A stretch of 31,668 nt of DNA from DASSBG01 sp965651365 (GCA_965651365.1 CBFGSA010000015.1:1-31668), one strand, 5' to 3'; counted from the stretch's first letter, positions 7,908 to 15,330 are shown. The notes: a model not told the origin generated them from the sequence alone. Numbers and translations: made by a program.

Positions 7908-9254
7908 ATGTTCAACGAAGCGAACCCGGGCAATGCGGAGTTGTTTGTCGAGGCGGAGAGTTTGAAGCCGCTGGCCGAGCGTATGCGGCCCACGTCACTG
8001 GACGAAATCGTGGGTCAGAACCGGCTGCTCGCGCCGGGCGCTGCCTTGCGCCGCGCACTTGAACACGGACGGGTGCATTCGATGGTGCTGTGGGGGCCGC
8101 CCGGGTGCGGCAAGACCACGCTGGCGCTGCTGGTGGCCAAATACGCCGATGCCCGTTTCCGGGCCATTTCGGCGGTGCTGTCGGGCCTGGCCGATGTGCG
8201 CAAGGCGCTGGCCGAGGCCGAGGTCAATTTCGGCCAGGGCATTCGCACGGTGCTGTTCGTGGACGAGGTGCACCGCTTCAACAAGGCCCAGCAGGACGCC
8301 TTTTTGCCGCATATCGAGAAGGGCGTGATCCTGTTCATTGGCGCGACCACGGAGAACCCGTCCTTCGAGCTCAACTCGGCGCTGCTGTCGCGCTGTCGGG
8401 TGCACGTGATGGAGGCCGTGAGCCGCGAGGCCATCGTGCAGGCGATGCAGCGCGCTCTGTCTGACCGCGAGCGTGGTCTGGGCAAGCTTGGACTGGAGGT
8501 CGATGATGTGGCACTCGGCCTGATCGCGCAGGCCGCCGACGGCGACGTGCGCCGTGCATTGACCTTGCTGGAAATCGCCGCCGAACTGGCCCATGGCGAC
8601 CGCATCGACGAGGCGACGCTGGAGCAGGTGCTGGCTGATCGCACCCGCCGCTTCGACAAGGGGGGTGAACAGTTCTACGATCAGATCTCGGCCCTGCACA
8701 AATCGGTACGATCGTCCGATCCGGATGCCGCCGTCTACTGGCTCAGCCGCATGCTCGACGGCGGCTGCGATCGTGCCTACCTCGCCCGGCGCATGACGCG
8801 CATGGCGGTGGAGGACATTGGTCTGGCCGATCCGCGCGCCTGGCGCATGGCGCTCGATGCCTGGGACACCTGGGAGCGGCTGGGCTCACCCGAGGGCGAG
8901 CTGGCGCTGGCGCAACTGGCGCTCTATCTGGCCATGGCGCCGAAAAGCAATGCCGCCTACACGGCGTACAACCAGGCCCGCGCCGCGGTGCGTGAACATG
9001 GCACCCTGGAGGTACCCATGCACCTGCGCAATGCGCCGACCAGGTTGATGAAAGGCCTGGGTTACGGCAAAAACTATCAATACGACCATGATGCCGAAGG
9101 CGGCGTGGCGCTGGATCAGCAGTGCCTGCCCGACGCGTTGTCAGGCTCGCAGTTCTATCAACCCGTGCCGCGCGGCCTGGAAATTCGCATTGGCGAGAAA
9201 CTCGACGAGCTGCGCGTGGCGCGCTCACAAGCGCGCAAGAAACCGGACCGGTAA
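7908..9254 (+). CDS. rarA: Replication-associated recombination protein A (AAA+ ATPase)
   Basis: RarA (MgsA) is a clamp-loader-like AAA+ ATPase that acts at stalled replication forks with SSB. The 448-residue protein has Walker A GPPGCGKTT at 63-71, Walker B LFVDEVH at 116-122, sensor 1 in GATTENPSFELN at about 145-156, an arginine-finger SRC motif just after it, and the C-terminal MgsA tetramerisation domain (AVYWLSRML, RMAVEDIGLADP, NAAYTAYNQA). The open frame extends upstream to 7758, but family alignment and length favour the ATG at 7908 (MFNEANPG). In xanthomonads rarA sits between lolA and serS; here both neighbours have been displaced. Confidence 0.95.
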   Translation: MFNEANPGNAELFVEAESLKPLAERMRPTSLDEIVGQNRLLAPGAALRRALEHGRVHSMVLWGPPGCGKTTLALLVAKYADARFRAISAVLSGLADVRKALAEAEVNFGQGIRTVLFVDEVHRFNKAQQDAFLPHIEKGVILFIGATTENPSFELNSALLSRCRVHVMEAVSREAIVQAMQRALSDRERGLGKLGLEVDDVALGLIAQAADGDVRRALTLLEIAAELAHGDRIDEATLEQVLADRTRRFDKGGEQFYDQISALHKSVRSSDPDAAVYWLSRMLDGGCDRAYLARRMTRMAVEDIGLADPRAWRMALDAWDTWERLGSPEGELALAQLALYLAMAPKSNAAYTAYNQARAAVREHGTLEVPMHLRNAPTRLMKGLGYGKNYQYDHDAEGGVALDQQCLPDALSGSQFYQPVPRGLEIRIGEKLDELRVARSQARKKPDR

Positions 9255-9276
9255 GTTCGATTCACGCTGCCGTTCC

Positions 9277-9296
9277 GCGGCACGGCGGGGTGCCGC
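9277..9296. terminator. GC-rich hairpin between convergent rarA and the ubiquitin-like gene
   Basis: GCGGCAC (9277-9283) and GTGCCGC (9290-9296) form a perfect 7-bp stem with a 6-base loop, 23 bp after the rarA stop. No U-tract follows, so a role as terminator is only a possibility. Confidence 0.35.
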
Positions 9297-9346
9297 TGAG
9301 CGCAGCGAAGCGCACCGCGGCGTCAAGCTCCAAATGGTGTGCAAAG

Positions 9347-9772
9347 TTATGCGTCTGAGCGGCGGGTTCGGCCGAGGAAAGCGCCAGCGCCAAGCAGCAG
9401 CACAAGCAACAGCAGGCTTGTGGTGCTTGCGGAGGGAACGGGCACCGAATTTGCCAAGAGCTTGAGAACCAGTTGCAGGGTGGCTTCCTTCTGAATGTTG
9501 TAGTCGCCCAATGTGCGACCGTCTTCCAGAATTTTCCCGCCAAAGAGCAGTATTTGCTGGTCCGGCGGTATGCCTTCCTTGTCCTGGATTTTCTGCTTGA
9601 CGTTGTCGATGGTGTCGCTTGGCTCCACTTCCAGCGTGATGGTTTCGCCGCTTGGCGTCTTGACGAAGATCTGCATGGCGATTGCCTGACCGCAGCAGCC
9701 CAGCAAGAGCAGTGCCAGCAGGATGCGGCTGAAAATGCGGTGACGACGCATGGCCGGATTTGATGTGCTCAT
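9347..9772 (-). CDS. Exported ubiquitin homologue with hydrophobic C-terminal tail
   Basis: The core (9449-9676) aligns without gaps to the 76 residues of eukaryotic ubiquitin: 60 of 76 identical by my count. It opens MQIFVKT and keeps TLEVEPSDTI, KIQDKEGIPPDQQ and LEDGRTLGDYNIQKE. Lysines 6, 27, 29, 33, 48 and 63 are kept; Lys11 is Glu. The hydrophobic patch is Pro8, Leu44, Val70; Arg42 is Ile, and Gly75-Gly76 are Ala-Asn. Before the core is a signal peptide (basic MRRHRIFSR, Leu-rich core), with AIA directly before ubiquitin Met1; LLGC could alternatively be a lipobox. After it come SVPVPS, a hydrophobic helix and RTRR, a PEP-CTERM/IPTL-CTERM-like tail. The ATG at 9772 (141 residues) follows GAGGGG at 9779-9784 and is preferred to 9796. 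No E1, E2 or JAMM gene is nearby. The role is unknown; without Gly-Gly, classical conjugation through its own C-terminus is unlikely. Confidence 0.93.
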   Translation of the reverse strand: MSTSNPAMRRHRIFSRILLALLLLGCCGQAIAMQIFVKTPSGETITLEVEPSDTIDNVKQKIQDKEGIPPDQQILLFGGKILEDGRTLGDYNIQKEATLQLVLKLLANSVPVPSASTTSLLLLVLLLGAGAFLGRTRRSDA

Positions 9773-9802
9773 TGCTTTCCCCTCAAGTCGACTCAAACCA
9801 TG

Positions 9803-9808
9803 AATATA
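9803..9808 (-). promoter_or_regulatory. Candidate -10 element of the ubiquitin-like gene
   Basis: On the minus strand TATATT at 9803-9808 lies 30 bp before the 9772 ATG in an A+T-rich patch. A weak -35 (CTGATG, 9827-9832, 18-bp spacer) straddles the end of the cysteine synthase gene. Transcription would start near 9796, which supports the 9772 start and independent expression. Confidence 0.4.
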
Positions 9809-9828
9809 TCAGCAGCACATCGCCTTCA

Positions 9829-10869
9829 TCAGAGCGGTCGCATCCATTGCGGTACCGGAATGCCTTTCTCGCGCAGCAGTGGCGGGTTGAAGAGCTTTCC
9901 TGGGTAGCGGGTGCCGGAGTCGCACAGCACGGTGACGATGCTGTGGCCGGGACCGAGTTCGCGCGCCAGGCGGATGGCGCCGGCAATGTTGACCCCGCTG
10001 GAGCCGCCCAGGCACAAGCCCTCATCGATCAACAGCCGGTGCAGCAGGGGTACGGATTCGGTGTCGGCGATGGTCCATGCATGGTCGATCGGTGCGCCGT
10101 CGAAATTGGCGGTGATGCGGCTGGAGCCGATGCCTTCACTGATCGATCCACCTTCGGATTTCAGCTCGCCGTGGTTGATGTAGTGAGCCAATGCCGAGCC
10201 GGCCGGGTCGGCAAGAGCGATCTGGACTTTCGGATTGCGCGCCTTGAGCGCGTGGCCGACGCCGGCCAGGGTGCCGCCGGTGCCGCTGGCGCACACAAAG
10301 CCGTCGACCTGCCCTCCCGCCTGTTGCCAGATTTCCGGGCCAGTCGTGGCGGCGTGCAGCTCGCGGTTGGCGGTGTTGTCGAACTGATTGGCGAACCAGG
10401 CACTGACCGGTTCCCGCCGGTTCATGTCTTCGGCCAGTTGGCGGGCGCGATGGGCATAGTGGCCGGGGTCGGAATAGGGAACTGCCGGTACCAGCCGTAT
10501 TTCGGCGCCAGTCATGCGCAGGGCGGCGATTTTCTCCGCACTCTGGGTCTCGGGCATCACGATGATGCTGCGATGGCCGCGGCTGTTGCCGAGCAGGGCC
10601 AGGCCGATGCCGGTGTTGCCGGCCGTGCCCTCGATCAGTACGGTGCCGGGCCGCACCAGGCCGTGTCGTTCGGCATCGTCGAGCAGGCCGAGCGCGGTGC
10701 GGTCCTTGATTGAACCACCCGGGTTGAGCCACTCGGCCTTGCCCAGGATCTCGCAGCCGGTCGCCTCGCTGGCCGCACGCAGCCGGATCAGCGGCGTGTT
10801 GCCGATGGCGCTGGCCAGGTCGGCGTGGACTGGCGGGGCAAAGAAAGCGGGTTTCTCGATGGCATTCAT
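9829..10869 (-). CDS. Cysteine synthase A family PLP enzyme
   Basis: This 346-residue fold-type II PLP enzyme should condense O-acetylserine with sulfide to give cysteine in the cytoplasm. The PLP lysine is Lys55 in NPGGSIKDR. The phosphate-binding and substrate loops read GTAGNTG at 81-87 and SGTGGTLAG, and GLCLGGSSGVN lies near the C terminus. The EGTAGNTG form and the C-terminal KLFNP segment mark the longer cysteine synthase subgroup also found in fungi, rather than E. coli CysK or CysM, so no exact symbol is given. No regulatory CBS domain is present. It lies close to the cys genes at 11864-18797 but is separated from the upstream peroxiredoxin gene by 127 bp holding a REP-like palindrome. 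Confidence 0.93.
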   Translation of the reverse strand: MNAIEKPAFFAPPVHADLASAIGNTPLIRLRAASEATGCEILGKAEWLNPGGSIKDRTALGLLDDAERHGLVRPGTVLIEGTAGNTGIGLALLGNSRGHRSIIVMPETQSAEKIAALRMTGAEIRLVPAVPYSDPGHYAHRARQLAEDMNRREPVSAWFANQFDNTANRELHAATTGPEIWQQAGGQVDGFVCASGTGGTLAGVGHALKARNPKVQIALADPAGSALAHYINHGELKSEGGSISEGIGSSRITANFDGAPIDHAWTIADTESVPLLHRLLIDEGLCLGGSSGVNIAGAIRLARELGPGHSIVTVLCDSGTRYPGKLFNPPLLREKGIPVPQWMRPL

Positions 10870-10923
10870 GTCGTTTCACTACAACACTACAGGAGGGCGA
10901 CCGCGCCAGCTTGAGGCGCTGTT

Positions 10924-10989
10924 GCAGGAGCGACCCATGGCCGCGAACATGATACAACGGCATCCGTCGCGGCCATGGGCGGCTCCTGC
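10924..10989. repeat. REP-like palindrome
   Basis: Two 23-base arms (10924-10946 and 10967-10989) are reverse complements except for two bases. They share the core CCATGGCCGCGA / TCGCGGCCATGG and flanking GCAGGAGC / GCTCCTGC, with a 20-base loop. The same element recurs at 30115-30185. Its place between two same-strand genes suits an mRNA-stabilising or terminating hairpin. Confidence 0.85.
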
Positions 10990-10996
10990 AGGCTGT

Positions 10997-11632
10997 TCAG
11001 GCCCGGTAGGCCGGGATAAAGCGCAGGTACGGTTTGACTGCGCGAAAACCGTCGGGATAGCGTCGGCGGGCTTCCTCGTCGGAGACCGAAGGTGCGATGA
11101 TGATGTCGTCGCCCGGGCGCCAGTCCACCGGGGTGGTGAGCTGTTTGCCGTCGGTCAGTTGCAATGAGTCGAGCACGCGCAACACTTCATCGACATTGCG
11201 CCCGGCGCTGGGCGGGTAGGTGAGGCTCAGGCGCACCTTCTTGTTCGGGTCGATGATGAACACCGAGCGCACCGTGACCGACGCATCGGCTTCGGGGTGG
11301 AACATGCCGTAGGACTTGGCAATCTTCAGTTCCGGGTCGGCCAGCAAGGGATAGTTGAGGGCGGTGCCGCCGACATCGGCGATATCGGCAGCCCAGGACT
11401 GGTGATCGGCGACCGAGTCCACAGACAGGCCCAGCAGCACGGCGTTGCGCTTGGCAAAATCGTCCCGGCGTCGGGCGAATTCGCCCAGTTCGGTGGTGCA
11501 CACCGGCGTGAAGTCCTTGGGGTGGGAAAAGAAGACGACCCACTTGTCGCCGCTCCAGTCGTGGAAGTGGATGCTGCCTTCGGTGGATTCGGCGGTGAAG
11601 TCGGGTGCGGTCTGGCCCAGTTGCAGGCTCAT
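10997..11632 (-). CDS. 1-Cys peroxiredoxin (Prx6 family)
   Basis: This 211-residue thiol peroxidase should reduce hydrogen peroxide and alkyl hydroperoxides. The peroxidatic cysteine is Cys45 in FTPVCTTELGEFA. There is no other cysteine in the protein, so it is a true 1-Cys enzyme needing an external thiol such as glutathione or another reductant. The C-terminal extension with PSAGRNVDEVLR and TPVDWRPGDD is typical of the Prx6 class. The gene stands alone, about 230 bp after a repeat-rich gap and 127 bp before the cysteine synthase gene. Proximity to sulfur assimilation fits thiol redox metabolism but proves nothing. Confidence 0.94.
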   Translation of the reverse strand: MSLQLGQTAPDFTAESTEGSIHFHDWSGDKWVVFFSHPKDFTPVCTTELGEFARRRDDFAKRNAVLLGLSVDSVADHQSWAADIADVGGTALNYPLLADPELKIAKSYGMFHPEADASVTVRSVFIIDPNKKVRLSLTYPPSAGRNVDEVLRVLDSLQLTDGKQLTTPVDWRPGDDIIIAPSVSDEEARRRYPDGFRAVKPYLRFIPAYRA

Positions 11633-11687
11633 GGTGGTATCTCCGTGGTTGGATTGACCTGATTGGCACCGTTCCTCGGTATTGCCA

Positions 11688-11797
11688 CGTCATTCCGGGA
11701 CCACGCGGAGCGTGGGACCCGGAATCCACTCGCTTGCATGGAATTACGGGCTGATCAGTGGATTCCGGATCGCCGCTGCGCGCCGTCCGGAATGACG
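11688..11797. repeat. Nested inverted repeat, dispersed intergenic element
   Basis: Two halves lie head to head: CGTCATTCCGG...CCGGAATCCAC and GTGGATTCCGG...CCGGAATGACG. Each half is itself a hairpin (for example CCACGC-GGA-GCGTGG on the left). The right end, CGTCCGGAATGACG, recurs exactly at 28010-28023 beside the transposase remnant. The whole can form a cruciform-like structure between the peroxiredoxin and cysG genes. Confidence 0.75.
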
Positions 11798-11863
11798 GTT
11801 TCTGGAATGCCGGGGAACGACTCTAGTCAGGTGGATTGAAAGGGTTTTTGCGAGAGATGTGAT

Positions 11864-13291
11864 TCAGGCGGCTTGCGCCATCTTTTGCAGGTCCCGGGAA
11901 CATCGGCCGAACCAGGCCAGCGTTTGTCCGAGCGCCGCCACCTGGCCGATGATCAGCATGGCCGGTGGCCGAATGTCGTTGCGGACTGCCAACTCGGGCA
12001 GCTCGCGCAGTCGGCCGTGGACGACCCGCTGCCCGGTGCGTGAGCCGTTTTCGATCAAGGCCACCGGTGTGGCCGCGTCGCAGCCGTGGGCGAGCAGCTT
12101 GCGGCTCAGCTCGGGCAGGCGTGCCACGCCCATGTAGACCGCCAGGGTCTGTCGCGGCGCTGCCAGCGAATGCCAGTCGAGCGTGTCCAGCGAATGCTTG
12201 CAGTGTGCCGTGACCAGGCGCACCGATTGGGCATGATCACGATGGGTCAGCGGAATGCCCGCGTAGCTGGCGCAGGCGCTGGCTGCGGTCAGGCCGGGAA
12301 TGATTTCGTAATCGATGCCGCGCTGGCGCAAAAATTCGGCTTCCTCGCCACCGCGCCCGAAGATGAACGGGTCGCCACCCTTCAAGCGCACCACGTGCAG
12401 GCCGCGGCGGACATATTCGGCCATCATGCAGTGGATGCGATGCTGGCTGGCATCGCCGTCGGCACCCGGCTGCTTGCCGACCGCGATGCGCTCGGCGTCG
12501 CGCCGGGCCAGATCCAGAACCTGGCTGCTGACCAGGCGGTCGTGCAGAATGATGTCGGCCTGGTGCAGGGCACGCAATGCGTTCAGCGTGAGCAAGCCGG
12601 GGTCGCCGGGGCCTGCACCGGTCAGGCTGACCCGGCCCGATCGCCGCCAGGTTTCGGGCCGGTCCAGTGCGTCGCGCAATGTGCGCGCAGCATCGGCCTC
12701 GCGTTGATGGCGCAGCAGCGTGGCGACCGGCCCGTCCAGCAGCCAGTCAAAGAACGCTCGCCGCGATTTCAGTGTGGGCAGGCGAGTGCGGATCAGGGAG
12801 CGGTTGCGGCGGGCCAGCGCCACCACGCCGGCCCATGATCTGTCCAGCCAAAGCTCCAGTTGCGCGCGCAGGCGCCTGGCGATGGCCGGCGCATGGCCGG
12901 CGCTGGAGATGGCGATGTGCAGGTCGCCGCGCACGACCGATGCCGGCACATGAAAACTGGACAGATCGGCGTCATCCACCACGTTCACCAGGCGGCAGTT
13001 GGCTGCGGCTGCGCGTGCGACCGCGGCGTTTTCGCTCTTGCGTCCGGTTGCGGCAACCACAATCCAGGTTTCACTCAGCCATGATGTGTCGAAGCGGCCG
13101 TGCAAGTGGACGATTTCGCCCTCTCTGGCCAGGCGGGAAAGTGTCGGTGTCAGCGTGGGGGCGCCCACCACCACTTCGGCGCCCGCCTTGCGCAGCGCTT
13201 CGACTTTGCGCTGTGCCACCCGGCCACCACCGACCACCAGCACGCGGCGCGTGCCGAGATCGGCGAACAGGGGGTACAAGGGCGTTGTCAT
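11864..13291 (-). CDS. cysG: Siroheme synthase CysG (trifunctional)
   Basis: CysG turns uroporphyrinogen III into siroheme, the cofactor of the sulfite reductase CysI encoded nearby. The N-terminal half (precorrin-2 dehydrogenase/ferrochelatase) has the NAD-binding VLVVGGGRVAQRK near residue 17 and NVVDDADLSSFHVPA. The C-terminal half (SAM-dependent uroporphyrinogen methyltransferase) has LTGAGPGDPGLLTLNA, VGKQPG and RLKGGDPFIFGRGGEE. The open frame runs up to 13423, but the family start motif (PLYPLFADL) begins right after the ATG at 13291, giving 475 residues. It is transcribed divergently from the cysB-like gene across a 307-bp gap. Confidence 0.94.
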   Translation of the reverse strand: MTTPLYPLFADLGTRRVLVVGGGRVAQRKVEALRKAGAEVVVGAPTLTPTLSRLAREGEIVHLHGRFDTSWLSETWIVVAATGRKSENAAVARAAAANCRLVNVVDDADLSSFHVPASVVRGDLHIAISSAGHAPAIARRLRAQLELWLDRSWAGVVALARRNRSLIRTRLPTLKSRRAFFDWLLDGPVATLLRHQREADAARTLRDALDRPETWRRSGRVSLTGAGPGDPGLLTLNALRALHQADIILHDRLVSSQVLDLARRDAERIAVGKQPGADGDASQHRIHCMMAEYVRRGLHVVRLKGGDPFIFGRGGEEAEFLRQRGIDYEIIPGLTAASACASYAGIPLTHRDHAQSVRLVTAHCKHSLDTLDWHSLAAPRQTLAVYMGVARLPELSRKLLAHGCDAATPVALIENGSRTGQRVVHGRLRELPELAVRNDIRPPAMLIIGQVAALGQTLAWFGRCSRDLQKMAQAA

Positions 13292-13415
13292 CGGCTGCCT
13301 GCCTGAAACGAGTTGCCGACAGTCTAGTGTAGTGTCCGAATCCGGCGGAAGTGGCCTGAGCTCATGTCGATATGTGTTTATTGATATCTGCGGATAGACG
13401 TTTAGCCGTCCAAAA

Positions 13416-13445
13416 TTGTACATTTTACGAATTGGCTGCTATAGT
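13416..13445 (+). promoter_or_regulatory. Promoter of the cysB-like gene
   Basis: TTGTAC (13416-13421) and TATAGT (13440-13445) with an 18-bp spacer form a good sigma-70 promoter. Transcription would start near 13452, leaving a leader of about 147 bases that contains the Cys-rich ORF at 13493. The A+T-rich stretch just upstream (13355-13415) contains TATCTGCGGATA and is a likely regulator-binding region shared with divergent cysG. Confidence 0.5.
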
Positions 13446-13492
13446 GCGTGCGTCCGCTGGCATGGGTCCAGCACCATTCAGAGCACAGAGCC

Positions 13493-13639
13493 ATGAAATT
13501 CCGTACGGTCCAGTGTTGTTGCAAAGCGAAACACCGAATGTCAATGACTGGCAACACCCGCTTGTGCGTGCTTTCCATGCCCGATACGGAGCCCGATCAT
13601 GACTTTGACCCAACTTCGCTACATCGTTTCCATCGCTGA
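13493..13639 (+). CDS. Candidate cysteine leader peptide (Cys-Cys-Cys uORF) before cysB
   Basis: This 48-codon frame begins MKFRTVQCCCKAKH: three consecutive Cys codons (TGT TGT TGC) at residues 8-10 and a fourth Cys at 25. It starts about 40 bases after the predicted transcription start and runs through the ribosome binding site and start of the cysB-like gene, ending 41 bases inside it in another frame. The SD is weak. Runs of Cys codons near the start of a short upstream frame are how known actinobacterial CCC attenuators sense cysteinyl-tRNA. By analogy, ribosome stalling here could change access to the cysB start. Whether it is translated is not shown by the sequence. Confidence 0.45.
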   Translation: MKFRTVQCCCKAKHRMSMTGNTRLCVLSMPDTEPDHDFDPTSLHRFHR

Positions 13640-14606
13640 CGCCGGACTCAACATCACCGCGGCAGCCGGCCGCATCCATGCCACCCAACCCGGCATCAGC
13701 AAACAGCTCAAGCAACTGGAAGGCGAGCTTGGTTTCCAGTTGTTCACGCGCAAGGGCAAGAGCCTTGATGCCATTACCCCGGCCGGACGCCAGGTGATTG
13801 GCCGGGCCCGCACCATCCTCGAAGAAGCCGGCAGCATCCGCGCGCTGGCAGCCAATCTGCGCGGGGATGAGCGCGGCGAATTGACCATCCTCACCACCCA
13901 CACCCAGGCCCGCTTTGTGCTGCCCGAGGTCCTGCGTCGCTTTCAGCGCGAGTACCCGCGGGTTGCGTTGCATCTGCGCCCACATGCCGATGCCCGCATC
14001 CTCAGCCAGTTCGCCGACGGCAAGGCCGACCTGGCGATCATCAGCAGCAGCGGCGAGTCGGTGCCGCATGGCGATCTGGCCGTGCCGCTGTACCGCTGGC
14101 AGCGTGTGGTTGCGGTGCCGAAGTCGGATCCTCTGGCCAGCTTGCGCCGACCGTTGCGCCTGTCGGACCTGGCGTCGCGTCCACTGGTGAGCTATGACTC
14201 GTCGCTGCAGCGTCAGTCCTCCCTGTACACGGCATTCGATACGGCCGGATATGCACCGCAACTGGCCTGCACCTCCAGTGATGCCGACCTGATCAAGACC
14301 TATGTACGTGCCGGCCTCGGCGTGGGCATTCTGGCGGAGATGGCGATTCTCGATTCCGATGCGCATGATCTTGCAGTCCTCGACGCCGACGGCCTGCTGC
14401 CCGAGTGCACCACATGGCTGGTTCTGCGACGTGACCGGGTGCTGCGCAGCTACACGCTGGCGCTGATCGAGTGGCTGGCGCCGCATCTGGACAGTCGCGA
14501 CATTCGCGAGGTGCTAAGCGGCGACAAGGACGCTGTGCAGTGGCCGCAGTCCCCCGCCTGGAGGGATGTGCAGGAAAAGGCGAACCCGATACGCGCTGTG
14601 GCGTAG
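13599..14606 (+). CDS. cysB: LysR-family regulator, CysB-like
   Basis: This 335-residue transcription factor has an N-terminal winged helix-turn-helix (LRYIVSIADAGLNITAAA, then THP-like HATQPGISKQLKQLE) and a periplasmic-binding-protein-like effector domain. The segment TTHTQARFVLPEVLRRF matches the CysB/Cbl signature, in which the TTHTQARY-type stretch contacts sulfate or O-acetylserine. Length and context fit CysB, the activator of cys genes with N-acetylserine as inducer. Its start has GGAG 7 bases upstream and lies inside the Cys-rich leader frame. It diverges from cysG and converges on cysH with 16 bp between the ends. It probably controls cysJIH, cysG and itself. Confidence 0.92.
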   Translation: MTLTQLRYIVSIADAGLNITAAAGRIHATQPGISKQLKQLEGELGFQLFTRKGKSLDAITPAGRQVIGRARTILEEAGSIRALAANLRGDERGELTILTTHTQARFVLPEVLRRFQREYPRVALHLRPHADARILSQFADGKADLAIISSSGESVPHGDLAVPLYRWQRVVAVPKSDPLASLRRPLRLSDLASRPLVSYDSSLQRQSSLYTAFDTAGYAPQLACTSSDADLIKTYVRAGLGVGILAEMAILDSDAHDLAVLDADGLLPECTTWLVLRRDRVLRSYTLALIEWLAPHLDSRDIREVLSGDKDAVQWPQSPAWRDVQEKANPIRAVA

Positions 14607-14622
14607 GCGGTCTTGCCCTCGG

Positions 14623-15330
14623 TTACAGGTGCAGGCCGCATTCGCGCTTGAGGCCATGAAAGCGGGTTTCCTCCTCGCGCATGCCGGGTTGCCAGGGGCG
14701 GGTGGTGTGGACATCGCCGATCGACACGTAGCCCTTTTCCCACAACGGGTGCCAGGGCAGCTTGTTGCGGCGCATGTACAGGCCGATGTCCTGGTCGGTC
14801 CAGTCGGCCAGCGGGTGCACCTTCCAGTGTTGCTGACGTTGCTCCAGAAAGTTGATGTTGCGGCGCGAGCTGGATTGCTGGCGTCGCAGGCCGGCAAACC
14901 ATGTACGCGCTCCCAGGTTCTCCAGCGCATGCTGCATGGGTTCGACCTTGGCCATGCGGTTGTACTGCTCAATGCCGTGCGTACCCCGTTCCCACAGCCG
15001 CCCGTGGCGGGCTTCCAGCCAGGCCGGTGACAGTTCGGGACGCGTGACGTGCAGATTGAGCGACAGCCGCTGCACGAGCTCGTCGATAAAGCGGTAGGTT
15101 TCCGGGAACAGGAAACCGGTGTCGACCAGCAGCACCTGAATGCCCGGCCGGTGCCGCGTGATCAGGTGCAGTGAAACGGCGGATTGGGCACCGAAGCTGG
15201 AGGACAGGACGTGGGTTTCCGGCAAGGTGTCGAGCGCCCAGGCGACCCGGGTGTCGACGCCTTGGGATGCCAGCCACTGGTTCGCACGCCTCAACCCGGC
15301 TTTTGTTTGCGGCAAGGTCGGGGCGGTCAT
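14623..15330 (-). CDS. cysH: Phosphoadenylylsulfate (PAPS) reductase CysH
   Basis: CysH reduces PAPS to sulfite with thioredoxin as donor. The 235-residue product has the PP-loop-like SSSFGAQSA, VDTGFLFPETYRFID, the GLRRQQSSSR loop, and the catalytic Cys231 in the C-terminal ECGLHL. It lacks the paired cysteines that bind the iron-sulfur cluster of APS reductases (the equivalent place reads YNRMAKVEPM), so PAPS rather than APS should be the substrate. A longer frame exists to 15504, but the ATG at 15330 overlaps the cysI stop as ATGA and gives the family length. It is the last gene of the cysJIH operon. Confidence 0.95.
   Translation of the reverse strand: MTAPTLPQTKAGLRRANQWLASQGVDTRVAWALDTLPETHVLSSSFGAQSAVSLHLITRHRPGIQVLLVDTGFLFPETYRFIDELVQRLSLNLHVTRPELSPAWLEARHGRLWERGTHGIEQYNRMAKVEPMQHALENLGARTWFAGLRRQQSSSRRNINFLEQRQQHWKVHPLADWTDQDIGLYMRRNKLPWHPLWEKGYVSIGDVHTTRPWQPGMREEETRFHGLKRECGLHL

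Noticed and set aside
9773..9796. Upstream ATG at 9796 for the ubiquitin-like gene
   Set aside because: It lies at the predicted transcription start and has no SD, while 9772 has GAGGGG at proper spacing.
9829..10869. Cystathionine beta-synthase
   Set aside because: The fold is shared, but there is no CBS or heme domain and the loops and C terminus fit cysteine synthase better.
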